A stretch of 24,595 bases of DNA, taken from positions 19,035-43,629 of the forward strand of contig NZLD01000058.1 of NCBI GenBank assembly GCA_002694095.1. The letters run 5' to 3'. Source of the stretch: Micrococcales bacterium. GTDB taxonomy: Bacteria > Actinomycetota > Actinomycetes > S36-B12. This document shows positions 14,924-23,380 of this stretch, in pieces; position 1 is the first letter of the stretch; each line of letters begins with the position of its first letter. The notes beneath the pieces were generated by a model, which saw nothing but the letters and a program-made list of their open reading frames with translations, searched no databases and was not told where the DNA came from. A program made the position numbers and the translations under genes.

Positions 14924-15958
14924 GTGAGCGAGACGATCGACCTGCGGGGCCGCAACTTCGTCGCCGAGAAGGACTTCTCGGCAGCGGAACTGACGCATCT
15001 AATCGACCTCGCCGAGCAACTCAAGCACGAGCGTCACACAGGACGAGAGAAGCAGCGCCTGAATGGTCGAGGCATCGCGCTGATCTTTGAGAAGACATCG
15101 ACGCGAACACGGGTGTCCTTCGAGGCAGCCATCGCCCAGCAAGGGGGCTTCAGTTCGGTCCTAGACCCGTCATCAAGCCAGATCGGACATAAGGAGTCAA
15201 CGGCGGATACCGCCCGAGTCCTGTCACTAATTTTCGACGCGATCGAATATCGCGGCGCCGACCATGCGACGGTTGTCGAACTCGCCCGACACGCGACCGT
15301 TCCGGTCTTCAACGGGCTGACCGATACGTGGCACCCCACTCAGATGCTCGCCGACTTCTTGACGATGAGGGAGCACGCACGCTCAGCCACCACCTCTTTC
15401 GCCTACGTCGGAGATGCGCGCTTCAACATGGGTAACTCGCTGCTCGTCAGCGGGGCGATCCTCGGTAGCGATGTCCGCATCGTCGCTCCACAATCCCTAT
15501 GGCCGGCTGAGGACGTTCAGCAGATCGCGCAGGACCGCGCAGAGGAGTCCGGAGCTCGAATCACACTCACTGAGAAGATCGACGACGGCCTCACCGGTGT
15601 CGATTTCGTCCATACCGATGTGTGGGTTTCCATGGGGGAAGCAAAGGACGTCTGGGCTGAACGGATAGAACTGCTGCGCCCCTACCGCGTGGATTCAGCG
15701 CTGATGGCGAAAGCAGCCCCCGGCGCCGCCTTCATGCATTGCCTTCCCGCTTACCACGACACCAACACCGACATCGGCCGGTTTGTTGCCACGGAGTTCG
15801 GCCTCAGCGACGGAGTCGAGGTGTCCTCAGAGGTGTTCGACTCCCCCGCCAGCATCGTCTTCGACCAAGCAGAGAACAGGCTGCACACGATCAAGTCCGT
15901 GCTCGTTGCGACCATGCAGGGTGGACCGGACCCGTTGTCCGCTTCGGACTCCGACTAG
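14924..15958 (+). CDS. argF: Ornithine carbamoyltransferase
   Basis: This 344-aa enzyme makes citrulline from ornithine and carbamoyl phosphate in arginine synthesis (or runs in reverse in the arginine deiminase pathway). The carbamoyl-phosphate loop STRTR (59-63), HPTQ (137-140), the ornithine loop SMG (236-238) and HCLP (272-275) are all present. The GTG at 14924 is preferred over the frame opening at 14894 because the family homology starts there and TAGGGT lies 7 nt upstream. No other arg genes are nearby. Its TAG stop overlaps that of pckA on the opposite strand within CTAG. Confidence 0.95.
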   Translation: MSETIDLRGRNFVAEKDFSAAELTHLIDLAEQLKHERHTGREKQRLNGRGIALIFEKTSTRTRVSFEAAIAQQGGFSSVLDPSSSQIGHKESTADTARVLSLIFDAIEYRGADHATVVELARHATVPVFNGLTDTWHPTQMLADFLTMREHARSATTSFAYVGDARFNMGNSLLVSGAILGSDVRIVAPQSLWPAEDVQQIAQDRAEESGARITLTEKIDDGLTGVDFVHTDVWVSMGEAKDVWAERIELLRPYRVDSALMAKAAPGAAFMHCLPAYHDTNTDIGRFVATEFGLSDGVEVSSEVFDSPASIVFDQAENRLHTIKSVLVATMQGGPDPLSASDSD

Positions 15959-17778
15959 CCGAGGCGCGCTCGCAGTTCGCTCAACTGGTTCCACATCTCA
16001 CTGGGAACGCGATCGCCGAACTGCTCGAAGTACTGCTCGGTGAGTTCCGCCTCCGCTCTCCATGACTCCGCATCCACTCGGAAGAGCTCCCGCACGTCGT
16101 CGTCGCTGAGGTCAACCCCGTCGAGATTCAACTGATCGATCACGGGAAGGAGACCGACGGCGGTCCCGACCGCTTCCGCCTTCCCACTCAGTCGCCGCAC
16201 GATCCAGTCGATCACCCGTGAGTTATCGCCGAAACCGGGCCAGATGAATCGCCCGTCGGCGTCGCGACGGAACCAGTTAACCGAGTAAATGCGAGGAAGG
16301 TTGGAAGGTTGCGTAAACGAGCCAACCTTGAGCCAGTGGCCCCAATAGTCCGCCATGTTGTAGCCGCAGAACGGCAGCATGGCGAAGGGGTCGCGACGAA
16401 GCTCCCCGAGATTGCCTTCGGCCGCCGCCGTCTTCTCACTGGACATCGTCGCGCCCATAAAGACGCCGTGCGCCCAATCGCGCGACTCCGCCACCAGGGG
16501 AACATTCGTCGCCCGCCGACCGCCAAACAAGATCGCATCGATCGGAACTCCCGCGGGGTCTTCCCAGTTGGGTGCGATCGTCGGACACTGCGCTGCAGGA
16601 ACAGCGAACCGCGCATTGGGGTGACTGGACGGCTCCGCCGAGTCCGGCGTCCAATCCCGTCCCTTCCAGTCGATGGCGTGCGCTGGTGGCTCTGGCGTCA
16701 AGCCTTCCCACCACACGTCTCCGTCGTCCGTCAACGCAACGTTGGTGAAGATGCTGTTGCCCCCTTCCAAGGTGCGAACAGCATTCGCGTTGGTGTCCAT
16801 TCCTGTTCCCGGAGCAACGCCGAAGAAGCCGGCTTCGGGATTGATGGCGTACAGCCGGCCATCCTCGCCGTACCGCATCCAGGCGATGTCGTCGCCGATC
16901 GTCTCGACCGTCCACCCCGGTATCGAGGGCTCGAGCATTGCCAGATTGGTCTTTCCGCAGGCAGACGGGAACGCCGCGGCAATGTGGAAGACATCACCGT
17001 CGGGCGACGTCACTCGCAAGACGAGCATGTGTTCGGCAAGCCAGCCCTCATCACGCGCCATCGCCGACGCGATGCGGAGTGCGTAGCACTTCTTGCCGAG
17101 CAGAGCATTGCCGCCGTAGCCACTCCCGTAGGACACGATTTCGCGCGTCTCGGGATAGTGGACGATGTACTTCGTGTCGCTGCACGGCCACGAGACGTCT
17201 TCTCGGGCAACTCCAGCATCATCGATGAGCGGAAAGCCCACCGAGTGCAGACATGGAACGAAATCTCCAAACTCCCCGATCTCCTCCAGCGCCGACGTTC
17301 CCACGCGCGTCATGATGTGCATGCTCAACACCACGTATGGCGAGTCCGTGATTTCGACGCCTAGTTGGGAGATGCGAGAACCCAGCGGACCCATGGAAAA
17401 CGGAATGACATACATCGTGCGACCACGCATCGACCCGGCGAAGACACCGTTTAAGGTGGCGCGCATCTCACTGGGATCGGCCCAATTGTTCGTCGGTCCC
17501 GCATCGACTTCCCGTTGCGAGCAGATGAAGGTCCGCTGCTCGACGCGCGCAACATCGCTCGGGTCACTGCGTGCAAGGAATGAATTCGGTCGATGCTCCG
17601 GATTCAGCTTGATGAGGGTGCCGGCATCCACCAGTTCTCCGGTCAATCGGTCCCATTCGTGGGTCGACCCATCGCACCATTTGATGCTGTCTGGCTGCGT
17701 TAACTCCGCGACTTCCTCGACCCATTCGAGAAGTTGCTTGTTACGTGTGGGCGTGTCTTCTAATCCCTGTAGAGCCAT
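15955..17778 (-). CDS. pckA: Phosphoenolpyruvate carboxykinase (GTP)
   Basis: This 607-aa enzyme converts oxaloacetate and GTP to PEP, GDP and CO2, the entry step of gluconeogenesis. It shows the GTP-PEPCK hallmarks: FPSACGKTN (P-loop with the reactive Cys274), the kinase-2 [29 protein letters not shown] and [15 protein letters not shown] 17776-17778 has GGAG 5 nt upstream; the frame continues to 17904, but that part is leader DNA. A TGTGA-N6-GCACA site at 17890-17905 suggests CRP/GlxR-type control. The stop shares CTAG with argF, so the two genes abut tail to tail. Confidence 0.97.
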   Translation of the reverse strand: MALQGLEDTPTRNKQLLEWVEEVAELTQPDSIKWCDGSTHEWDRLTGELVDAGTLIKLNPEHRPNSFLARSDPSDVARVEQRTFICSQREVDAGPTNNWADPSEMRATLNGVFAGSMRGRTMYVIPFSMGPLGSRISQLGVEITDSPYVVLSMHIMTRVGTSALEEIGEFGDFVPCLHSVGFPLIDDAGVAREDVSWPCSDTKYIVHYPETREIVSYGSGYGGNALLGKKCYALRIASAMARDEGWLAEHMLVLRVTSPDGDVFHIAAAFPSACGKTNLAMLEPSIPGWTVETIGDDIAWMRYGEDGRLYAINPEAGFFGVAPGTGMDTNANAVRTLEGGNSIFTNVALTDDGDVWWEGLTPEPPAHAIDWKGRDWTPDSAEPSSHPNARFAVPAAQCPTIAPNWEDPAGVPIDAILFGGRRATNVPLVAESRDWAHGVFMGATMSSEKTAAAEGNLGELRRDPFAMLPFCGYNMADYWGHWLKVGSFTQPSNLPRIYSVNWFRRDADGRFIWPGFGDNSRVIDWIVRRLSGKAEAVGTAVGLLPVIDQLNLDGVDLSDDDVRELFRVDAESWRAEAELTEQYFEQFGDRVPSEMWNQLSELRARLG

Positions 17779-17843
17779 CGTGACTCCGTTGTCCGATCGA
17801 GTTGGGTAACCCGTGGCGAGTGGGAAGACCCCGAGATTGCCGC

Positions 17844-17855
17844 TTGGGGCCCCAA
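17844..17855. repeat. 12-bp perfect palindrome in the pckA leader
   Basis: TTGGGGCCCCAA is self-complementary. It lies 66-77 nt upstream of the pckA start, downstream of the CRP-like site. It could be an operator, or form a hairpin in the leader if transcribed. Confidence 0.45.
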
Positions 17856-17889
17856 TTCGCACCTCGACACTCGTGTGTAAACGCTGTCT

Positions 17890-17905
17890 TGTGAGCAATG
17901 GCACA
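17890..17905. promoter_or_regulatory. CRP/GlxR-like binding site upstream of pckA
   Basis: TGTGAGCAATGGCACA matches the cAMP-receptor-protein/GlxR consensus TGTGA-N6-TCACA at nine of ten defined positions. Its near edge is 112 nt before the pckA start, in the 180-bp gap between pckA and the SGNH gene. In corynebacteria GlxR controls central carbon genes, so a gluconeogenic target is sensible. Confidence 0.55.
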
Positions 17906-17958
17906 GGGCCGGTGTGACGTGGCTAACGAATGGACCGATCCAACGGGCAATGAGATGG

Positions 17959-18714
17959 TTATAGCCGGTCGAGGTACGGCGCTCGTGGCGTCAAGATCGC
18001 TTCGCGGACCATCTGCGCGAAAGCCTTTGCTCCCTGAGGGCGCAGGTGGTAACCGTCCGCGTACAGGTACTCGGGGTTCTTGGAGGCTACGGAGTTCCAA
18101 TCCACGAGGACGACCTGGTCACTCCGGAATTTCGCATGACACCGGCGCAGCATCCGGTTATTCACGTCTTCCCATGCGCGGGGGACCTTGACGGTCACCA
18201 AGTACACGGTTCTTGCTGGTCCGGCCGCGCGCACGAGACGACGGCACATCTTCAGGGTGTAGGTCCCGTTAGTTCCCAAGTGGACAACCACGTGCTCGGG
18301 GAGGGAGGCTCCCCGATCTCGAATCAGCCGTGGACCCTGATAGGCCTGGCGACTCACAACCGCGTCGACCTTTGTGACACCGGCCGCCTTCAACTGAGAT
18401 TTCGCACCGAGCATCACCGAGTCACCTATGGCCACAGCATCCAATTTGTGGATGACCACGTGCTCGGGGAGGGAGGCTCCTCGTTCTCGAACAAGCCCTA
18501 GGCCCACAGACGCCTGGCGATTCACAACCGCGTCGACCTTTGTGACACCGGCCGCCTTCAAGTGAGATTTCGCACCGAGCATCACCGAGGCACCCATAGC
18601 CACAGCATCAAATTTCCGGTGCTCATCGGCGTGGGCCCCCTGCGCAGCCACCGCTGCCGGCAGACTCACCGCCAACGCCGCGATCGTGATCACCGCAGAC
18701 CGAACGAGCCGCAT
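17959..18714 (-). CDS. Secreted SGNH-hydrolase-like protein with an internal tandem duplication
   Basis: The protein is 251 aa from ATG 18712-18714. A signal peptide (MRLVRSAVITIAALAV..., cleavage probable after AHA, residue 29) precedes two adjacent 56-residue copies (34-89 and 90-145). The second copy carries the SGNH block I GDS (97-99). In the first, the same position is GAS (41-43). The single rest of the domain has HLGTNG (145-150) and the catalytic DGYH (220-223). The form resembles the SGNH domain of OatA-type peptidoglycan O-acetyltransferases, here without the membrane acyltransferase domain. It starts 4 nt after the MalY stop and is probably coupled to it. Confidence 0.85.
   Translation of the reverse strand: MRLVRSAVITIAALAVSLPAAVAAQGAHADEHRKFDAVAMGASVMLGAKSHLKAAGVTKVDAVVNRQASVGLGLVRERGASLPEHVVIHKLDAVAIGDSVMLGAKSQLKAAGVTKVDAVVSRQAYQGPRLIRDRGASLPEHVVVHLGTNGTYTLKMCRRLVRAAGPARTVYLVTVKVPRAWEDVNNRMLRRCHAKFRSDQVVLVDWNSVASKNPEYLYADGYHLRPQGAKAFAQMVREAILTPRAPYLDRL
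18280..18615 (-). repeat. 168-bp tandem duplication inside the SGNH gene
   Basis: 18448-18615 and 18280-18447 encode the two 56-residue copies. Long stretches of nucleotides are identical, for example around CCACGTGCTCGGGGAGGGAG and ACAACCGCGTCGACCTTTGT, so the duplication is recent. The differences cluster in the segment encoding the middle of the unit (NRQASVGLG versus SRQAYQGPR). Confidence 0.93.
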
Positions 18715-18718
18715 AACG

Positions 18719-19873
18719 CTACGACGCACGGGCAGCCACCGCGGATCCCAGCCTGGACACAACTTCGGCGAGGATCGCTTCCGACGTCGCGAAATTGATG
18801 CGCACGTGCCCGACACCGTGAGAACCGAATGCCGATCCTGATGTCAGGGCGACCTTGCCTTGCTCTCGGATCACTTCTGCGGGGTCGTCGCCCAGCCCTT
18901 CCACGCGCACCCAGGCAAGGTAGGACGCCTCCGGCCAGGTCATCGACGCTCCAGCCACGTCCTGGAGTGCGGTGAACAACTGGCGACGACGACTATCCAA
19001 CGCAGCGAGCATCTCGCGTCGCCAGGCAGCACCCTCCCGATACGCCGCCAGACTCGCCAGGACGCCGAAATGTCCCACAAGGTACGTCGCTTCGGTAGGT
19101 AAGCGCTCGCGCAATCGCTCGGCCACGGTCGGAGCTGCCACCACTTGAGCGCACTTCAAGCCGGGGATATTCCACGTCTTCGATGCAGACATAATCGCTA
19201 CCGCGTGTAGATCCGCAACGTCGGCGCCAGCCTTCAAGAGTGGTGTGTGCTGTGCCCCCGCGAGCGTCATCGGAGCGTGCACTTCATCGGCGATAACGAC
19301 GACATTGTGCTCGGCGGCGAGCTCGGCGATACGACGCAGATCCTCCGCCGGATGCACTGTCCCGGTGGGGTTGTGCGGTGAGCACAGCACGTAGGCCTGA
19401 ACGGATGGGTCGGCAAAGGCATCCGCGAGCCCATCCATGTCCAACCGGTAGCGACCAGCGTCCAGGATCAACGGAACGCTACACAAATGTCGAGACGCGA
19501 CTTTTTCCACCGTTGAGAAAAACGGCGGATAGACCGGCGGGTTGATGACGACGGTCGACCCCGGATCGGTGAGGTGGAGTAGCGATTGCCCGACCGAACT
19601 CATCGCGTCAGCAAGCACCGTCACATGGCCCGAGTCGATCTGCCAGTTCCACTCGTCGCTGGCGAACTCGGCCAAAGCCGCGGGGACGTCGTCCGCCCAC
19701 CGATACCCGGTGTCGGAGTTGTCCACGGCGCTGCGGAGAGCGTGGGCGATCGGCTCAGCCAGTGTGAAGTCCATCTCAGCCACCCACGCCGGCAGGACAT
19801 CCGACGAATAGGTGCGCCACTTCGCACTGGAGCGGCGCCTCAACTCCTCGAGGGACACCTCGTCGATGGCCAC
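18719..19873 (-). CDS. MalY/PatB-family aminotransferase, probable cystathionine beta-lyase / C-S lyase
   Basis: This 384-aa fold-type I PLP enzyme has the MalY/PatB N-terminus KWRTYSSDVLPAWVAEMDF (18-36), CSPHNPTGTV (164-173), the PLP aspartate in DEVHAPMTL (196-204), SASKTWNIPGLKCA with Schiff-base Lys232, and the C-terminal RINFATSEAIL. It probably cleaves C-S bonds of cystathionine or related cysteine conjugates to pyruvate, ammonia and a thiol. The start is a GTG (19871-19873) without a clear ribosome-binding site. It lies 47 nt after the anti-sigma gene and 4 nt before the SGNH gene on the same strand. Confidence 0.93.
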   Translation of the reverse strand: MAIDEVSLEELRRRSSAKWRTYSSDVLPAWVAEMDFTLAEPIAHALRSAVDNSDTGYRWADDVPAALAEFASDEWNWQIDSGHVTVLADAMSSVGQSLLHLTDPGSTVVINPPVYPPFFSTVEKVASRHLCSVPLILDAGRYRLDMDGLADAFADPSVQAYVLCSPHNPTGTVHPAEDLRRIAELAAEHNVVVIADEVHAPMTLAGAQHTPLLKAGADVADLHAVAIMSASKTWNIPGLKCAQVVAAPTVAERLRERLPTEATYLVGHFGVLASLAAYREGAAWRREMLAALDSRRRQLFTALQDVAGASMTWPEASYLAWVRVEGLGDDPAEVIREQGKVALTSGSAFGSHGVGHVRINFATSEAILAEVVSRLGSAVAARAS

Positions 19874-19920
19874 AAGACAAGCATGCCAAGGGTAGTCGCG
19901 TTCGAACGACCCCTCACTAT

Positions 19921-20643
19921 CTACGCCTCGAGGACACCCCTGACCACGCTGTCCGTGCTGTGCGTGACATCACCGTCGAATTGCTCAAGGGAGATGTCGA
20001 CGACGGGGAACGTCTCCATGTCCATCCCGCCAGGAAGGGAGAACTCCTGCACATCGCCAGTTCCGAGAACACCGATGGACATCATGGAGTCGGCTTCGGG
20101 GGTGAGCATCCACACCTCGTAGTACCCGTCCGGTTCCGGCAGGTCGGGCACGTCGATGACCAGCGTGGGGCCGTCGGCCGTCTGAAGCACCTGCGCGACC
20201 CCGCTTGAGTCCTTCCCCGGAAGGGGTTCCAAGGTGGCCTGTGCGATGGCGGGAGCGGGCTCGGACTGGTTCATCACCACCGCAGTACCCACGCTTCCTG
20301 CCAAGAGACCGACCGCGGCGGCCAGAGCGAACCAACCCATCCGAGCGCCACGCGGGGCGGCCGGCTTGCTCACCTGTTCGTCGGAGTCGATCTCCATGGC
20401 GATCCGATCCCACAGCTCACTCGGCGGCGCTACCGGCTTGTCCTCGTCAGTTACCGATCGAGCACTGTGGACGATGGCACCGAGTTGATCGACCTTCGCC
20501 TGACACGAAACGCACGACCGCACGTGATCGTCATCTCGCGCCAACACACTCTCCCCGAGGGCGAGGAGTGCGATCGTGTCTTCGTCCACGTGACTCATCT
20601 GCTCGTTGTCTCGGGCATTTCCATTGCCCTCATGCTGCGACAC
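19921..20643 (-). CDS. RskA-type anti-sigma factor
   Basis: This 240-aa membrane protein has a cytoplasmic N-terminal anti-sigma domain with the zinc-type motif H40-x3-C44-x2-C47, one transmembrane helix (about 103-124) and an extracellular RskA domain (LPEPDGYYEVWML...FPVVDISLEQFDGD). It should hold the adjacent sigma factor inactive until regulated proteolysis. The start is a GTG inside the sigma gene (14-nt overlap) with GGAGGT 5 nt upstream. An ATG at 20598 is less well supported. Confidence 0.93.
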   Translation of the reverse strand: MSQHEGNGNARDNEQMSHVDEDTIALLALGESVLARDDDHVRSCVSCQAKVDQLGAIVHSARSVTDEDKPVAPPSELWDRIAMEIDSDEQVSKPAAPRGARMGWFALAAAVGLLAGSVGTAVVMNQSEPAPAIAQATLEPLPGKDSSGVAQVLQTADGPTLVIDVPDLPEPDGYYEVWMLTPEADSMMSIGVLGTGDVQEFSLPGGMDMETFPVVDISLEQFDGDVTHSTDSVVRGVLEA

Positions 20644-21250
20644 CGTCCACCTCCAATCGATCGCGAAGCCGGGCCAACGACCGGCGTATGTGACTCTTGA
20701 CCGTGCCCAGCGGCAAGTCCAGCAAGCTAGCCACCTGGGCGTGGGTCATGTCCTGATAAAAGCAAAGTTCCAGAATGCGTTTCTGCGGCTCACCGAGGCG
20801 GGCGATCTCATCGGCAAGGAGTACACGGTCCACCGTTCCCTCCACCGCATAATCCTGCTGAATCTCCTCGGGGACCTCCTCGACCGGATCAGCAACGCGG
20901 CCACTGGCCCGGTAGTGATCCACGATCTTGTTCCGAGTGATCGCAAGCAGCCAGCCGGGGAGGCTTCCGGAGTTGGGGTCGAAACGCTGCCGGCCTTGCC
21001 ATGCTGCCACGAAGGCGGCTTGAGTCACATCCGCGGCGTCGTCGTCGTTACGCAGGCTTCGCCGGGCAACCGAGTACACCAGCGGCGACCACCGGTCGTA
21101 CACCTCCCGGAAGGACCCGTCGTCCCCACGCGTGAAAGCCGCCGCGATTTCCGCATCAGCTTCCGAGCGCACCGACCGGACCTCCGTTGCCTCTGCAGGC
21201 GAGGTGGCATCCGCCACGCCCGCCGTAGTCGTGGCTCTACTGTCGCTCAC
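20630..21250 (-). CDS. ECF-type RNA polymerase sigma factor (SigK-like)
   Basis: From GTG 21250 it is 206 aa. Sigma region 2 reads GSFREVYDRWSPLVYSVARRSLRNDDDAADVTQAAFVAAWQG...LPGWLLAITRNKIVDHYR. Region 4 reads RILELCFYQDMTHAQVASLLDLPLGTVKSHIRRSLARLRDRL. Overlap with an RskA-like anti-sigma gene makes it SigK-like by context. The GTG has GGAG 8 nt upstream; the frame continues to an ATG at 21424, but that N-terminal extension lacks sigma homology. No fasciclin-type gene (the usual SigK target) is in the window, so its regulon is not apparent. Confidence 0.92.
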   Translation of the reverse strand: MSDSRATTTAGVADATSPAEATEVRSVRSEADAEIAAAFTRGDDGSFREVYDRWSPLVYSVARRSLRNDDDAADVTQAAFVAAWQGRQRFDPNSGSLPGWLLAITRNKIVDHYRASGRVADPVEEVPEEIQQDYAVEGTVDRVLLADEIARLGEPQKRILELCFYQDMTHAQVASLLDLPLGTVKSHIRRSLARLRDRLEVDGVAA

Positions 21251-21281
21251 CGGTTCAACTCCGCCACCAGCAAGTCCCCCA

Positions 21282-21300
21282 CGGGAGTGCACGACTCCCG
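21282..21300. repeat. Hairpin just upstream of the sigma gene start
   Basis: CGGGAGT-GCACG-ACTCCCG is a perfect 7-bp inverted repeat, 32-50 nt before the proposed GTG. A second, looser repeat (GGAGGGCG at 21352-21359, CGCCCTCC at 21383-21390) lies further upstream. These could affect sigma expression. Confidence 0.45.
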
Positions 21301-21461
21301 GTGACGACTCTTGCTCATGGTCGGCTCCCCAGACGAATTTTGGCACGCCCAGGAGGGCGGTTACTAAGGAGTACGCATTGTGCGCCCTCCATGGATGCAC
21401 TGCGAGCCGAGAAATTTTCGACATGCGCCCGCCCGTAGGGGCAGGAAGCCCTGAGGTGCCG

Positions 21462-21758
<297 letters not shown>

Positions 21759-21765
21759 CTCGAAC

Positions 21766-22140
21766 ATGGAACACAACCACGGAACAGCCGTTCAAGAGCC
21801 CCTCGCGCCCCTGGCACGCAACCTGCGCCAGGCCATTCCGGACGTCTACGCGGGCTTCAAGGAACTGCACTCGAGTGCCATGGCAGACGGCGCCCTACCC
21901 CTGAAGGTCAAGGAACTGATCGCGTTGACCCTGTCGATTGGCTCCCAATGCGACGGCTGCATCGCGGCGCATGCTCGGAGCGCCTCTCGGGCCGGGGCCA
22001 CCAAGGAGGAAGTCGCCGAGGCCATCGGCGTCACGTTCCTCATGCAGGGAGGGCCAGCAACGGTGTATGGGCCACGAGCCTACGACGCCTTCTGCGAGTA
22101 CTACGACGCCCAACATCCCTCGTCAGGGGATGCGTCCTGA
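21766..22140 (+). CDS. Carboxymuconolactone decarboxylase / AhpD-like protein
   Basis: This 124-aa protein has the AhpD-like redox motif QCDGCIAAHA (Cys62, Cys65, His69), preceded by LPLKVKELIALTLSIGS and followed by GATKEEVAEAIGV. The CxxC suggests a thiol peroxidase or alkylhydroperoxidase-type activity. The His-rich N-terminus (MEHNHG) is short. ATG 21766 is chosen because TATTGT lies 7 nt upstream; the frame opens earlier, antisense to the repressor gene. It is divergent from the CsoR/CstR-like repressor and 8 nt before the S51-like gene. Confidence 0.92.
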   Translation: MEHNHGTAVQEPLAPLARNLRQAIPDVYAGFKELHSSAMADGALPLKVKELIALTLSIGSQCDGCIAAHARSASRAGATKEEVAEAIGVTFLMQGGPATVYGPRAYDAFCEYYDAQHPSSGDAS

Positions 22141-22148
22141 GCGGCTCC

Positions 22149-22862
22149 GTGCCCGGGAAGATCGCCCTTGTCGGTAGCGGCGAGTACCTGCCCGAGATGC
22201 AGGATCTCGAGGAGTGGCTCCTGACCGACAAGCCGCCCCGCTATGTGCAGTTAGCTACGGCAGCGTCCCTCGAGGGCGAAGAATCACTCCGCCGCTGGCA
22301 CGATTTGGGAGCTCGGGCAGCTGAGCGGCTCGGTGTCGAGCAGGTCGTCATCGACGTGCGAACCCGACAGGACGCAGAGAACGCTGACTACTCCGAGGCG
22401 ATCAGCGGAGCCGGCCTGATCTATCTGTCCGGAGGCAACCCCAAACATCTCGCCCGAACACTCATCGATACCCCGGTGTGGGAGGCCATCCATCGAGCCT
22501 GGAGGCAAGGAGCGTCTCTCGCGGGTTGCTCTGCCGGCGCCATGGCCCTCAGCGGCTACGTGCCGGATATTCGACACCCCCGCTCCGGAGGTCAAGACGG
22601 CCTCGGCCTCGTTCCCGAACTGCGGGTTCTTCCCCACTTCGACGTGTACGGCAAGTGGATTCCGGACATCGTCATGCGGCCCCTCTTGAGCGAGTCCACG
22701 ACGGTCATCGGCATCGACGAGCAGACGGCGTTTCGTGCCGAACCTCCCGAGGACCTCGAGCAGCCGTGGTCCTTTCGTGGCGTGGGGCGGGGCTCGTGTT
22801 GGCGCATCGAAAGTGACCGCAAGTACCGCGTCAACTCACCCATGGAGCTATCGGTCGTGTAG
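22149..22862 (+). CDS. Peptidase S51 / class I glutamine-amidotransferase-like protein
   Basis: The protein is 237 aa from GTG 22149. It has the S51/cyanophycinase-type fold signs: KIALVGSGEYLP at the N-terminus, IYLSGGNP (91-98), the nucleophile elbow AGCSAGAMAL (125-134, Ser128), and LPHFDVYGK with a candidate catalytic His163. S51 enzymes include dipeptidase E and cyanophycinase; the substrate here is unknown. The start is 8 nt after the AhpD-like stop, so the two genes are likely co-transcribed from the CsoR/CstR-controlled promoter. The frame is open much further upstream without coding support. Confidence 0.87.
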   Translation: MPGKIALVGSGEYLPEMQDLEEWLLTDKPPRYVQLATAASLEGEESLRRWHDLGARAAERLGVEQVVIDVRTRQDAENADYSEAISGAGLIYLSGGNPKHLARTLIDTPVWEAIHRAWRQGASLAGCSAGAMALSGYVPDIRHPRSGGQDGLGLVPELRVLPHFDVYGKWIPDIVMRPLLSESTTVIGIDEQTAFRAEPPEDLEQPWSFRGVGRGSCWRIESDRKYRVNSPMELSVV

Positions 22863-22939
22863 TAAACGAATTACGTCGGCGACTTTCCACCCACAGCAAA
22901 TCTGAGCCCTGTGGCGCATTTCCCCGAGCTTTGCGGCAC

Positions 22940-23353
22940 CTACAACGCTTCCCGCCCTCCATCCACTACCCGGGCGAGCTGTGCGCACTGATCCCGCGCC
23001 ACCGCCTGGGTGTACTTCGCGAAATCCCACTCGTCGTTCGGTACCGCCGCTATCTCCTCGGCACTCAGCGTCTCCAGCGTGGCAGCAAACGCCGCTGTTT
23101 CCGACAGGGCCTCAACAAGCGGGGCGAACCGATTGTCCGCCGCGAACACCCGCCGTGCGGCCTCAAGTCGGATCCGCGCCCGCTCGGCGTACTCTGCACG
23201 CTGATCGGGTGAAGCTTCGAGCGCCGACACCACCGGCTCGCCGTCCTCGTTCCATCCGCAGGCGAGAGCAGCATCTTCGTCGATCGATGCCGAGGAGCAG
23301 GCGCCGATGGCCAACGCAGACACCACTGCGAGAGCAATTGCTGTCCGACGCAT
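22940..23353 (-). CDS. Small lipoprotein of unknown function
   Basis: The protein is 137 aa from ATG 23351-23353. MRRTAIALAVVSALAIGAC is a lipoprotein signal with lipobox IGAC (Cys19). The mature part is Ala/Glu-rich, mostly helical by composition, with two further cysteines (ALACGW and RDQCAQL) that could pair. I do not recognise a family. TACGGT lies 6 nt before the ATG, a leaderless arrangement. The frame continues to 23488, antisense to trmB, but that is not coding. It is divergent from trmB. Confidence 0.8.
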   Translation of the reverse strand: MRRTAIALAVVSALAIGACSSASIDEDAALACGWNEDGEPVVSALEASPDQRAEYAERARIRLEAARRVFAADNRFAPLVEALSETAAFAATLETLSAEEIAAVPNDEWDFAKYTQAVARDQCAQLARVVDGGREAL

Positions 23354-23359
23354 GAAGCC

Positions 23360-23369
23360 ACCGTAGGTT
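23360..23369. promoter_or_regulatory. Overlapping divergent -10 elements of the lipoprotein and trmB
   Basis: TACGGT on the minus strand (23360-23365) is 6 nt before the lipoprotein ATG. TAGGTT on the plus strand (23364-23369) is 11 nt before the trmB ATG. The two hexamers overlap by two bases, so both promoters cannot easily be occupied at once. Confidence 0.5.
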
Positions 23370-23380
23370 CCTTGGTCGTC

